A stretch of DNA of 64,000 nt from Chaunax sp. Z400 (taxonomy: Eukaryota > Chordata > Actinopteri > Lophiiformes > Chaunacidae). The notes under the pieces were generated by a model. That model had not been told where the DNA came from. It was given only the letters and a program-made list of their open reading frames with translations, and did not search any database. The translations under genes were made by a program, and so were the position numbers. Location of the stretch: assembly GCA_037577475.1 (NCBI GenBank), contig CM075195.1:28713899-28777898 (forward strand). Reading direction: 5' to 3'. This document shows, one piece after another, positions 38,201-49,716 of the stretch (its first letter is position 1; each line of letters starts with the position of its first letter).

Positions 38201-40322
38201 AGGCAGTACACATGGATTCATTATGCAGGCGAAAAGTACACATGGATTCAGTATGCAGTACACATGGATTCAGTATGCAGTACACATGGATTCAGTATGC
38301 AGTAGGCAGTACACATGGATTCAGTATGCAGTAGGCAGTACACATGGATTCAGTATGCAGTACACATGGATTCAGTATGCAGTACACATGGATTCAGTAT
38401 GCAGTACACATGGATTCAGTATGCAGTACACATGGATTCAGTATGCAGTAAGCAGTACACATGGATTCAGTATGCAGTAAGCAGTACACATGGATTCATT
38501 ATACAGTAGGCAGTACACACTGATTCAGTATACAGTAGGCAGTACACACTGATTCAGTATGCAGTAGGCAGTTCACCCGGATTCAGTATGCAGTAGGCAG
38601 TACACACTGATTCAGTATGCAGTACACATGGATTCAGTATGCAGTACACCCGGATTCAGTATGCAGTAGGCAGTACACACTGATTCAGTATGCAGTACAC
38701 CCGGATTCAGTATGCAGTAGGCAGTACACACTGATTCAGTATGCAGTACACCCGGATTCAGTATGCAGTAGGCAGTACACACTGATTCAGTATGCAGTAC
38801 ACATGGATTCATTATACAGTAAGCAGAACTAGAGGCATACATAACTGGAAACAGAAGCCGTTGAAGACTCACAGGAGAATAGTGAATCTCATTTATTGAA
38901 AATGATGGTGGATCAGCACCCAAATCTGGTTATCATCAAAACCTAGACCCCGGTGCTCCCAGAACTATTTAATCATAGTGATATTCTTAAATTGGGCGGC
39001 ACGGTGGCGCAGTGGGTAGCCCTGTTGCCACACAGGAAGAAGGTCCTGGGTTCAGATCCACCTGAGGTCCTGGGTTCTCTCCATGTTCTCCCCGTGTCTG
39101 TGTGGGTTCTCTCCATGTTCTCCCCGTGTCTGTGTGGGTTCTCTCCATGTTCTCCTCATGTCTGTGTGGGTTCTCTCCATGTTCTCCCCGTGTCTGTGTG
39201 GGTTCTCTCCATGTTCTTCAGCTTCCTCCCACCACCAAAAACATGTAATATAGATGAACTGGTGACTCTAAACTGACTGTAGGTCTGAATGTGAGTCTGA
39301 ATGGTTGTTTGTCTTTCTATGTGATGAACTGGTGACTTGTTCAGGATGAACCCTGTCTCCCGCCCAAAGTCAGCTGGGATAGGCTCCAGCCCCCCCGTGA
39401 CCCTACACAGGATAAGAGGTTACAGAAAATGAATGAATGAATGAATATTCTTAAATTGTGGTGACAAGGACAACATGTTACCACAATTTTAAAAAGGAGA
39501 ATATTAATGGTAAAATAATAAGACAAAATAGTTGTGGGAGCACCTGGGCCTCATTTTGTTACCATGCAGTGACAATGATCTGTATCCACATTAAATCATA
39601 TGTACATAAATTTTATTTGATAAAACATGCTCGATTTATATCCAAGACAGCTAAATCGTATTTATTGTTATATTCTGGGAAATGACTAAATATGTCCTCT
39701 CTCATAAATTTGATTAAAATCCATTAATAATTTTTTGAGATATATTGCACACAGACAGACATGGATGTTCACAATCTATAGTGCTTGCAGTTTTTTTCAC
39801 TTTCTGCAGAAAGTGAAGGCCCAGAAATACAAGTAAATTATTAGTACCTGAATATTGTACAGTGCTTGATTAAATGCATTTTGTTGTATATTACTATTGG
39901 TCTTATAATTTGAGCACAGTGTTGGTTGTAGACAGTGTGATGCCTTTTATTGCGTTGCTAGATTGAAATTTAACTGCAACATGTTCCTCCATCCAGGCTG
40001 AAGCGAAGAGGCAACGTTGATGAAGATGAAGACAATGAGTCAGACCAAGATACACTGTGAGTCTTGTCATATAAATTAGTGGTGTGTTTGAGTTCATCAC
40101 CTGCTCTAAATATCATCTTCCTCTCTGTGCTTCAGCCCCCCCATTCAGATCACCAACAGAGCAGCCAATCACAGCACAGTGGCTTCCGGGCAGACGGTCA
40201 GAAAGTCTGGAGGCAGCTTATGGAAGCTAATTCGGCTGCTGCTGCTGTTAGCTGTGTTAGCTGCTGTCTGCTACTACATCTACTGCTGGGTGATTAACGA
40301 TGGAGAAAATTCAATCATCTGA
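28172..40322 (+). CDS. emd: Emerin (LEM-domain inner nuclear membrane protein)
   Basis: Six coding exons with consistent phases: 28172-28250, 32608-32703, 34525-34559, 34659-34684, 39997-40056, 40136-40322 (TGA 40320-40322). Together 483 nt, 160 aa. Residues 1 to about 42 form a LEM domain (SDEEISELLAEYDIKHGPIV, then DSTRKLYEKKLEQAM), the fold that binds BAF. A short acidic middle follows (YYREEEEEITFITY, then DEDEDNESDQ). A hydrophobic segment at about 130-152 (LIRLLLLLLAV...CYYIYCWVI) and a short tail NDGENSII make it tail-anchored. Human emerin is 254 aa; the shortening is in the central linker. The start is fixed by the LEM alignment and by the acceptor immediately before it. It lies 3 kb downstream of flna in the same orientation, as FLNA and EMD lie next to each other in human. 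Introns 1 and 4 are swollen by satellites. No clear nearby AATAAA was seen; one occurs at 42438. Confidence 0.93.
28601..29799. repeat. 70-bp minisatellite, about 17 copies, in emd intron
   Basis: The unit starts CGTTTCCTTTTCCTCCTTTT, passes through GGTGAAGTGTAGGGTTATTT and ends ATGTATATATGCAACACAAA. Copies differ mainly at GGGTTATTT versus GGTTTATTT (a few GGGTTTATTT) and at AACG versus AATG. Copies are almost identical, which points to recent amplification. Confidence 0.97.
29906..31740. repeat. 1.8-kb polypyrimidine (CTTCCTCT)n tract in emd intron
   Basis: Almost uninterrupted C/T on the plus strand, made of TTCCTCTCTCTC and TTCTTCTTCATC variants. In the emd transcript this is a CU-rich stretch. 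The long Leu/Ser ORF on plus and Arg/Glu ORFs on minus are compositional. Confidence 0.97.
32202..32277. repeat. (CA)n(TA)n microsatellite
   Basis: A short ACACAC run passes into a pure AT run of about 55 bp, then further ATATAT islands to 32340. Confidence 0.95.
33690..34300. repeat. Dispersed repeat (possibly RTE-derived) in emd intron
   Basis: Phrases such as CCACCAAGTTTCATGGAAAT, CCAACCAACCAATGGACA and CTGAACAGATTTCCATGAAA...GGATGGGCCAGAA are typical of an abundant fish repeat. A related copy lies at 59395-59745 in this window (GCATTTCCATGAATATTGG, TTTCCATGAAACCTTATGG, GATCTGGATGGAGATG). Family assignment is tentative. Confidence 0.55.
34731..34977. repeat. (GGAT)n microsatellite with GCAT variants
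   Basis: About 245 bp of ATGG repeats interrupted by ATGCATGG and ATGCATAG steps, 47 bp after the 26-nt emd exon 34659-34684. Confidence 0.95.
36963..38825. repeat. Composite 22/29-bp minisatellite in emd intron
   Basis: The core ACATGGATTCAGTATGCAGT with flanking AC makes a 22-bp unit; an optional 7-bp AGGCAGT insertion makes 29-bp units. Variants form blocks: TTCAGT at both ends and TTCATT in the middle (about 37730-38230). Towards the 3' end (38510-38800) units with ACACACTGATTC and ACACCCGGATTC alternate regularly. Confidence 0.96.
38994..39446 (+). mobile_element. tRNA-headed SINE-like element
   Basis: Starts GGGCGGCACGGTGGCGCAGTGG and carries an A-box-like TGGCGCAGTGG and, about 44 bp on, a B-box-like GGTTCAGATCC (39049-39059). 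The body contains four or five tandem copies of a roughly 32-bp GGGTTCTCTCCATGTTCTCC unit. It ends in CAGCTGGGATAGGCTCCAGC and a (GAAT)n tail at about 39430-39446. This is a very common dispersed repeat of fish genomes. Not a functional tRNA gene. Confidence 0.75.
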
Positions 40323-40824
40323 TTCTTGTCCATTAGTTTTTTTAGTAGAGAGAGCTGTTCACTGCAATAATACATTGTTTGACCACATTCCATTCAATTA
40401 CATCAACCTTTAAAGGCTGGAAATACTCTAGATTTCTTAGTGTCTCTAAATCATATGAAATGACCAAAATGCTGCAATGCTCTACTATTGCCATGAAACT
40501 ATTAAAGAGTCATCAAGAAGCCACCCTTTTGCACTGGGCGACATGTTCCTTCATTACAACGAACATGCACACTGTAGTTTAAACAGAAACAAATAATGAT
40601 ATACACTTCATTATTTAATAATTGTATTTGGTCAAAAGAACCCTTTGAAAACGAGCACATGGTCTAAAGTCCATGGAACAAGTTAATTTAGGCCAAGTCC
40701 AACTCCCTTCTGCTAGTTTAATGGTGCTAAGTAAAGTGTAAGATGCATAAGAGTTGTATTTAGTTTCCACATAGACAGGATCTAATGTTAGTGATCTGTG
40801 TTGCTGCACACATTGAAAGGTCTC

Positions 40825-41101
40825 TCACACACACACTCACATACACACACACACACGCATACACACTCACACACACACACACATACACACTCACACAGAC
40901 ACACACACACTCACACACACACACAGACACACACACACTCACACACACACACATACACACATACACACACACTCACACACACTCACACACACACACTCAC
41001 TCACACACACTCACACACACACACTCACACACTCACACACACACTCACACACACACACTCACACACACACACTCACACACACACTCACACACACACACAC
41101 C
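40825..41101. repeat. (CA)n microsatellite with CTCA and TACA interruptions
   Basis: About 275 bp of ACACAC with regular ACTCAC steps, 500 bp downstream of the emd stop and possibly inside its 3' UTR. Confidence 0.95.
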
Positions 41102-41649
41102 AGTTCATACAGTGAAAGCAGCCACTCTGGTAAATCCTGAGGCAGCAGCTGCAGTGAAATGACCATGCTAGTGCTCAGGTGGGTGATGGGTGAAAGTAAA
41201 TGTGAGCGATCTGTGCATCACTCCTGTGTAACAAGTGAAGAGAACAGCCATCATCTGAATAATGAGCCTATTAAATAAGACCAGCTTTTTGTTGATCTAT
41301 GTTTCGTTCACTTTTCGCCTGACCACCTCATTCCTGTGGCTCACAGATGCTACTTATAAAACGTGGGCACTGGCCGTGTCAGTTGCCCTCAATGACATTT
41401 GGAAACGGATTCAGAAAGTCTGAACTCATATCCAGACTATTACGCCTCATCTGGTTATGGTTTTGGTCTTTTTGTGGGATTTGTTTACACTAAGAAAAAT
41501 GCGAGCCCTCAACTTTAATTTCTCAGCTTTGGTTTTGTAAATGTTGCTTTATGTTTTCTAGCTATGCAGAGTTATGTTTCTGATTCCTGCCATGCAACTG
41601 TTATCTAATGTATGTAATATCTACGTGATGCCATGCAGCACAACAGACT

Positions 41650-42360
41650 TGTACAGAGCCCCCTGGTGTCACATGAAGAAAAACAAAGCCACGCATAAAT
41701 CATGCGTTAGGTTTATAATCGATGCACTGGGATTCTCCCCTTACCTTCCCCATGTCCACTTATTTAGTCAGTGAATAGGGACTGTGATGGCTAGCTGAAG
41801 CCAAGGCTTCACTGATGTTATTAGCCATCACTAGAGACTATATATCATATATCATATCATGCTTAGATCTGGCTCAAGTCTATTTTAGCACTTTCTGAGA
41901 TACACGTAGCTGTCCAGACTTAAATTAGACTATTACCTGATGGGGAATGTCAGAGGTTTAGTCTAGGATTACATAATGGTGCTGCTGCCCTTATTTAACA
42001 GTGTAATACACCATGTTTCATTTCTTTGTGGGAGTCCTGAATTCAAGTAATAGAGGATCCTATTCAATGCAAAAAGTAAGTTGCCTTTCTTGTGACTACA
42101 TGTCTGCCTTAGATTATAGCCTTTTCATTCAAGCAATGATGATTAAAACCTGAACAATATAGAAAATGTTAACTTATTACTTGGATGATGAACAAATTGT
42201 ACAGAGATGTTAACATGGTGACACTGATAACATCACTGACTGATGCATAAGACGACACTATGAAAAAAGGTGCACTTGGTTTACTCACTTTAGTAAGCCG
42301 TGTGCTCGGTTTACAAGTGTTTTTTTTTCTCGTGACACTAGGGGCACTCTGTAGATTTGT
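41650..42360. mobile_element. Possible nonautonomous DNA transposon with inverted ends
   Basis: The left end TACAGAGCCCCCTGGTGTCAC...GAAGAAAAAC (from about 41652) and the right end TTTTCTCGTGACACTAGGGGCACTCTGTA (to about 42356) are inverted copies of each other and resemble the arms of the hairpin at 55731-55870. The interior shows no coding sequence. Confidence 0.5.
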
Positions 42361-43279
42361 GAACTGAGGCTGTCTTTTGCATGTCCATGTTGGCTTGCAC
42401 TATTGTCTCATCAAAAACCTGTGGTCATTTTATGTCAATAAACTTTTAAAAAGTAATTGAGTCTCTAGCCCTCAAGACACTGCTCTGTGAACTTGATATA
42501 ACCATGACACTGGACATGAGAGAATTCCTAAACAAATATATGTCAAATTCATATAAGTAATTCAGTTATTTACTTACAAAACTTTAAATGAATTAAAGTA
42601 GAACAGAAACACTTTACAACATATTTACAAAATAGAAACTTTAGCAGTGGCTACGTGCTGGGATTCCGATATGAAATTATCTTTCCAGTGCGCCAGGAGA
42701 AATGTGGAGGTGGGTCAGCTCTGATGATGAGGCCAGAGAACCATAATGCTACTTTAACATTCTGGACAGTAAATCACTACTCATAGATATTTGTATTAAG
42801 CCACGTTTCCATTCATTGGTATCGGCTCAACGCTACTCGTCTTTTTTGGTTTTCCATTAGGTAAAAGTACCTGGTTCCATTCCAAGATAAGAACGTTATC
42901 CCACATGTTCGAGACATGTTCTAAAATATCTTCTTCTTTTTTCTTTTTTTGCTGATAGTGGTAACAGATCTACTCAAACACTAGTCTGATCGAGTGTGCA
43001 TTTATGTGGAAATGTTTAGGTGGTGGTTTTGGTAAATTTGATGACACATAATGTTAAAATCAAATTTAAGTCCTGGAACTGTAAACAAAATGACTTCATG
43101 TAATCCGGTAATAAGGAGACTTCATTCTAAAATTATTTAGATTTAATTTACTATCTGCAACATCTCTAAAGTTTGCAAGTGATGGCCTGGAAAGGTCATT
43201 TCAGCCTCATTTAGCTCTCATTATATACTATATAATAATAATATATAATATAATTATATAACTATACCTTTTAAAATCT

Positions 43280-45960
43280 CACAAACCATTTGTGATCTGA
43301 ATGGAAGATATTTGAAGGGTACCCTGCTGAATGTGTATGGCCCCAACAAAAATGATTGTTTCAAAAGTCTATTTTGAGGTTACCTCTCAACACATCATTG
43401 CAGGAGATTTTAATTGTACCCTAAATCCAGATAAGGATAGCACTTCCATTTCAAGAATCTCCCACACCCAATCTAGGAAAACCAGACAGCATTTTATTCA
43501 TGAAGGACTTGGATGTAATTTTAGATCTGGAGAGAAATGAACCAGTTGATGTGGAATATTCCTGCTATTCTAACAGACTTCAGCTAGTACTAAATGGGAA
43601 GCCTTTAAAGCTTTCTTGAGGGGTCATAGAACAAATTTCAGCAGCTCCAAATCAAAAAATATTTGCTAGAAATTTAAGTTGTTTGAAACTAAAATTAAAA
43701 GTTTAGAGAGAACAATATATCTCAGAAATTCCACAAAGGTTCAAAAGAAATTACTCTCACTTAGGGCTATATATAATGAAATATCTGCAAGTAGCTGCAG
43801 AATGCTTGTTTATGCCCAAGGTGATGACAGTGAGGGCAATAAACTTAATTCAGAATTCGGGTGGGGTGGTTTACAGTAGATCATGGGGATGAAAATCTTG
43901 TAATGAAGAATTGTATACCTCAGAATATCCTCCTGTGAGTAATACTCAGACCAGATGTCTAGATAGTTTGAAATTTCTCAAATGCTGAGCTGAGTGTGGA
44001 AGACATGTTTAATGCAACAGACAATATGAAGGGGGAAGGCACCCGGCCCTGACGACTTCCACATTGATATCTACAAGAGATTTAAGGAGAACCCCCACCT
44101 GCAGATGTTTTTTGAATCATACCCCCTCTCTGAGAGGAGCGCTGATCACTGTGTGATTCCTATTGAGCCATTTCACTTTCAAACTCTGATGCTAAGGTCC
44201 TTTGTAATAAAACAATCAAGCTGAAAGGTAGTCTGTCAGAACTGGTGGGTAGAGACCAAAATGTTTGATGACTTCATAATGTCAGAAGAGTAAATATTTT
44301 ACATACTGAAGAAGGGTCATACAGCAGTCCTTTTGTTAGATGGGGAGAAGTGTGGCCCTCCCTATTCAATGTTCTTACTCCCTTTGGATGTGGTGAACAT
44401 TTATGTAAGTTGATTGAAATACTTTCCTCAAATCCTACTGCGTAGACCTTTACCAATAACAGAACAACTCAACCTTATGACATCTATAGAGGATCATGGC
44501 AGGGCTGCCCTCTCTCTCTGCTTTTGTTCATACTTGCAATAAAATCTCTCACAATGGCTGTTAGGTCTCATCCCAAAATTGCAGGTATTAGAATAAATCA
44601 TATGGACCATCGAATTGCCTTATATGCGAATGGTGTAATTTTGTTTCTGATGAAGCTGGATGATGCTATTCCTGCTCTTCTAAGCTTAACTGAGGAATAC
44701 GGGGTTTTGTCAGGATAGAAAATAAATAATGCATAATCCTCAGTTATCTTGCTAAAGGAGAAGGAAAGACATAGAGCTACATCAACATCCTCTTTTCACT
44801 TACTTAAGAATCCACATTGTCGCACATATCAATCGCATAGTCTCAATTGGTTATGACCCTGTCATGGACTGTAACCATAGTAACAGATATGTGGTCATCT
44901 TTACCCATAATAAACATTTTAAAAATGAACATCCTCCTAAAACAGTTGTAGCTATTTCAAACCTCCACCTCTTCCTTTAAAAATGATGTTTACTACATTT
45001 ATCTGGAACAACAGACATCCCAGAATTCTCTACCTGCCATAAGACAGAGGGGACTCTATTTCCCAAATATCCAGTGGTATTATTGGGCAGTTAAACTCTG
45101 CATCACTATCTATTATTTTTCCTCAGACCTTCCCCCACAATGTCCTCAATTGTGCCCCTGAATCTATACATGTACTCAGCAGATATTAAGAAACTAAGCA
45201 AACAAACCATAAATAATAATAATAATAAACTTTAAATATCTGCAGATAAGGAACTTCCTCAAAGCTACCCAGAACCAGAACCTTTCAGAACCAACTGTGT
45301 CTACTTTAGGAAACATGAAACATTTCAGCTATATATAAAATGCTCTCGGGGTCAAGTGAATCCTGAAAACACCTGAATTCTTGGAAGGATGATATCCAGG
45401 ACGACATATTACTGGATGAATGGAGTAACATCTCCAGTAAAAGTCACAATAAAATAATTATTATCAGGTTAAAACCTACAATACATAAATGGGGGATGTA
45501 AACATATGTGACCCCTGTAGAATTAAAGAGGTTGGATGAAAGGAATCCAGATGTTTGCTAGAAATGCAACAATTCCAAAGGGACCATGTTTCATTACCTG
45601 TCGGAATGTTTCAGAAAAGACAGTGTATATGATATAAACAGTAAAATGACCCCTCTATCCTAAAGTGTTTATCTATGGGTTGTATTGATCTAATCTCCAT
45701 CTTAAGAAGACCAAGTACAAACACTTACAGATATGTGTTTATTGCAAGCAAATCACCTGATATCTCTAAATTTGTAAAGTATGGTCAGTACAAGTATTTG
45801 GCTTAAGGAAATGTCTCCCTGCCTATCTTTGGTAAAAAAAAAAATTTAAAAAAACTTGTATGGTGAAGGTTTGGAGACTATTCTGGGATTATATTCAACA
45901 AAATGGTGTGGATGCTATGTTGACTGACAAGGAGAATGCCTGATAATTTATATGGTTTGT
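43280..45960 (+). mobile_element. Degenerate L1/Tx1-like LINE (endonuclease and reverse transcriptase)
   Basis: Plus-strand fragments appear in the correct order. The AP-endonuclease is seen as LLNVYGPNKNDCF (about 43330) and HIIAGDFNCTLNPDKD (about 43395-43445). The reverse transcriptase is seen as KAPGPDDFHIDIYKRF (about 44035), QGCPLSLLLFILAIKSL (about 44500-44550) and RIALYANGVILFL (44605-44650), where the catalytic YADD has become YANG. A C-terminal stretch, LKMNILLKQL and FPNIQWYYWAVKL, lies at about 44920-45095. Frameshifts and stops are numerous, so it is dead. It fills most of the emd-ninjurin spacer. Confidence 0.8.
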
Positions 45961-46451
45961 AAGCACATGTTGATGAAACGTATGTGATTGACTTGAATAT
46001 GCTGCATGAATGTTTTAACTCTATCAGATTAGATTATTACAAAATGGAATTTTACTTGATTCCTGCTTCTGGACCAGTTTTTTCTTTTTCTTTTTTTATG
46101 TATGTTAATTTATCTTTTATATTACTACTCTATTATTATTTATATTTAATATTATTTTTCGGTTAATTTTTTAATTGTCTATAAAGATATTTTTATTTTT
46201 GGTTTAAACAAAAACAATAAACATATTGTAAACAAAAAACAAGATAGAAGCTTTGAATAGTTTAGCAAAAATAAAAATAGCAAAGAAATTTAGTCAAACT
46301 ACTTAAAGGTGTGCATTTTGTAACAGATTAGCTGTATTCATCTGTACAGGAAGATGAGGTAGTGATGATGTATTCATGAGATGAGTTTTGTTTTTGTTCA
46401 GCAGCTGTGATTCTGAGTTGAAGTTGTGGTTGATGGCCACTGAGGATGGGG

Positions 46452-46457
46452 TTTATT
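46452..46457 (-). terminator. Candidate poly(A) signal of the ninjurin gene
   Basis: AATAAA on the minus strand, about 345 nt beyond the TAG at 46802 and 180 nt beyond the alternative stop. Inferred from position only. Confidence 0.4.
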
Positions 46458-46637
46458 AGTGATCCTCAGGTTATCCAGGTCTCAAACCAAAGCTTTTCAG
46501 CACAAATGTGATGGTAGATCCAACAAAGTCATTAGGAATGAAAGGTTTGATCCTGCTGATGAATCCTTGCATAATTTCTCTTTCGCTTTGAGATAACAGG
46601 TGAATAAGGAAAGTCTTATTTTGCTCCATGGGCTGGT

Positions 46638-46722
46638 CTAAATGCCACCAGTTATGTTAAGCTCGCTGGGCGGGGGGGCAAACTGAGGCTCAGGTATTGA
46701 CATCACAGGTGACGATGATGAC
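46638..46722 (-). CDS. Possible alternative last exon of the ninjurin gene
   Basis: On the minus strand CTCGTTTTTGTTCCCAG (a strong acceptor ending at 46723) is followed by an open frame of 27 codons after the split Arg, beginning SSSSPVMSIPEPQ and ending at TAG 46640-46638. The upstream exon contains GTCAG|GTAGGC (donor at 46805) one codon before its own stop. Splicing this 83-bp intron keeps the frame and replaces the stop by a Pro/Ser-rich tail, giving 172 aa. Either form, or both, could be real. Confidence 0.45.
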
Positions 46723-46801
46723 CTGGGAACAAAAACGAGAACAAGGTCATAGAGTTTACAACAATTAGAGAGTCTTTTGTATCTGTGTGTTAGGTAGTGG
46801 C

Positions 46802-49670
46802 CTACCTGACAGCCTGTCCCTCAAATCCAAGCGCTGTGATGAAGATGTTGATGAGGACTGTGAAGAAGACAAAGACTGTTGCTACATTGTTCATTCTGTT
46901 CAACTTGGCGTGTTTCCTCACATCATTCAGATCATACTTCACTGCTGGCACAGGATCGTAAAACAGCAAAAACAAAAGTAGGAACATTAGAGAATGCAAA
47001 AAAGAAACAGTTCACTCAGAAATTGAAACCATTATCTACTCAGCCTCACGCTGATGCAAAGTCAGCTTAAGTTTCTTTGTCCACAAATCAATTCTGTAAC
47101 TTCACAGTAAAACAGCGTTTCAGCATTCTCCTACACAGCTGAGGAAGATGGAGACTTGTTATAAAATATAAAAAGACAAAAACATGAAATAACTCTATAC
47201 AGTTTGTATGTAATCTGAAAAAAATGTTATTTGCATCACAGCTAAGAGCATTACTGTGTACCCCGTCTGAAGAAGGTGCATGAGCTTCAGTGGGTGTTCA
47301 TACACCGCTAGATCAACGAGAGACGTAAAACACAGAATATGGAAGCTTCTATTCGACAGAGGCACTTGTTACTTCAAACACTGAGGTATACAGAGATCAC
47401 AAGATCATCTAGCAGTGCATGTACACATCCTAGTTTGTGCACCTTTTAGCAGCTGTTTAGTGACAGTGAAGATTTCATCTTAAAAAATATAAATAATGTC
47501 TATTCAGTTTTGGTTACATTTTTACATTTTAAATCTCTCTCATCTCGGTCTTGATCTGTGGTTTAGGAAAATGCTGCAAGGCTGTTTTGCTGTGAAGCTC
47601 CAGAAATATTTTGTGAACCAGCAACACCTGACTTTAACATGGAATTGAGCAGATGATGATGGATAATGAATTCATTTTAAGTTTTTGGTTGAACTGTTCC
47701 ATTAAAAGTATACTCCCACTCAACTAACAGCCTAGGCGTAAAAAAATGCATTCCACCCAAAATGCAGCATATCAGTTGATAAATATTTAATTATTTGGTC
47801 AAGTTTCAATGCATAATTCAAAAGAAAACATGCCTAATGAAAGGGAATTCCGTGGGGGGATTTGTTTGGATTCCCCCACCTGACAGCCATTTCCCTGCAG
47901 CTTCCTGTCGCTTATTCTCATGTGCAGAAGTACAAGCTCTACCGCAAATATAATGGAGGAAGTTAACCCACAACCAGTAAGAATGAATGAGGGTTTCTAT
48001 GAGTTCATAGCGCAAAAATAACGACATATTCAACTTGCATTGCCAGCTTCACCAATTAGTAGAACATAGAAACCTGGGAAAGCCCTTGTCACGCGTTTGA
48101 AAATGGCCCATTTTTTATTTCGGAATTTTCGCCCCTTAGGGGCTTAAAATCAGAATTGTTCTCTGTATTCCGCTGTGCTAAAAATATGACCGTTATATCA
48201 GGCTGTAGAATAGCATTCAAATAAAAATATTGTGGTTACTTTCAAAATTCTTCACACGCCTTGAGAGGGAAAATACAGAGTGGGAGTCTACCTTTAAGGA
48301 CATTTATATCAGATTTAGGAGAAAAATATTAGTTACAGATTACAACACATTGTGCTTCTGAGATTAAATTTTTTAAAAAATTTTTTAAATTGATTGTCAT
48401 AGGCATAAAATACTGCTGGTATGCACACTAGAAGATAAAACTAAAATAGTAAATATGCATTTATGTATTTATGTCACACGTAGAGAGATATTTGAAATCA
48501 CAGATGCACAGAGCTGAGAGTTTACTAAATGCAGTACCAGAAAGTTGCTGGAAATTTTGCAACAGTTTGGAATGTGTGAGGATTTGACACTTTTGACACT
48601 TTCACTGTTCTCATCTCACTAGTGAGTAAACCAGTGTCAGACTATTTATCGAACAATGAACCAAACAACTGAAGATGCCTGTTGGTTTCATTGTAATTTT
48701 AGCCAGTTTTCACCGTGATGGTCGTGTAAACTTGTTGTGGCTAGGAGGGAATTCATGACACAGAGAGAGGAAAACCAAAGCACTGTTCACCCAGGCAGAC
48801 ATGGCTCCAGGTGGTTTTCAAATTAGATTGTCCTCTGCTGATTAATCAGCCTTTGATTCTTTGTACCTTCTAAACTTAAAAAGTCCAATATCAAATGTAC
48901 AAGAAAGATTGAGACAGAGCAACAATAACAATGGGAGAGCCAACAGTCTAAGTGACTTGCCGATAAATACGAGCAGCAGCCCCACTATGACCTGTAACGT
49001 GATGGACAGAGAAAGAAGGACAATGAGGGGGATGTAGAAACGGTAATGAGGCCCCACGTAAAGAACAGTCTTCAGCTGAGACGAGTTGGCCATCAGCAAG
49101 GCAACGTCCAGCATACTCTGAGCAGCACTCTTCTTAGTGGCGTAGTGATTTAAGTTCATTGGGCGATAGACTTTTCCAGAGGGGCCTCTCTGTTCCTGCA
49201 GGGGAAGAAAGGATAGGTTAGATCTGACAAAAACTGATGATTCAGGTCACACAGGTACTCTATAGCCACTGTTACATGCTCACTGGTCCAGATTTCACTG
49301 TACAGGATAAGGGTTCTCCGAAGAACAATGTACTTTTTTTTGTTCCCTTTCACTGGTCTGACTGCTCTGTGTCCAAGTCAATGATTCACCATGGTTCATT
49401 CCAATCACACACGTGTTTTGTGGTTCGTTACTATGTATTTTGTGTAGTCAGGTGTGGCTGTAAGGAGAAGTAGGAGTGGCAAGAGACAGACACACAAGAA
49501 ACAACATGCTGTGGGCTATTCATCTGTCTACAACTCTATAGAATCCTGTCAGTTTGTCACATTAACTCATAGATGAGAAGGCAGTGAGGGTGACTGTAGC
49601 AGAGGGGGAGGTGTTTAAAGACACAGATACTGAACCAGGGGTGCAATGTGAACTAAATAGCTTTGTGAAC

Positions 49671-49716
<46 letters not shown>

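Larger units (their letters stand above)
40323..43279. other. emd 3' flank
   Basis: Holds the emd 3' UTR of unknown extent, a CA array, an inverted-end element (41650-42360) and an AATAAA at 42438. No coding sequence recognised. Confidence 0.5.

Noticed and set aside
36963..38825. Repeated MDSVCS/WIQYAV-type frames
   Set aside because: Minisatellite translation; units of 22 and 29 bp change frame and no start or splice context fits.
39005..39060. tRNA gene
   Set aside because: A- and B-box-like sequences are present but no cloverleaf is apparent, and the sequence is the head of a common dispersed repeat.
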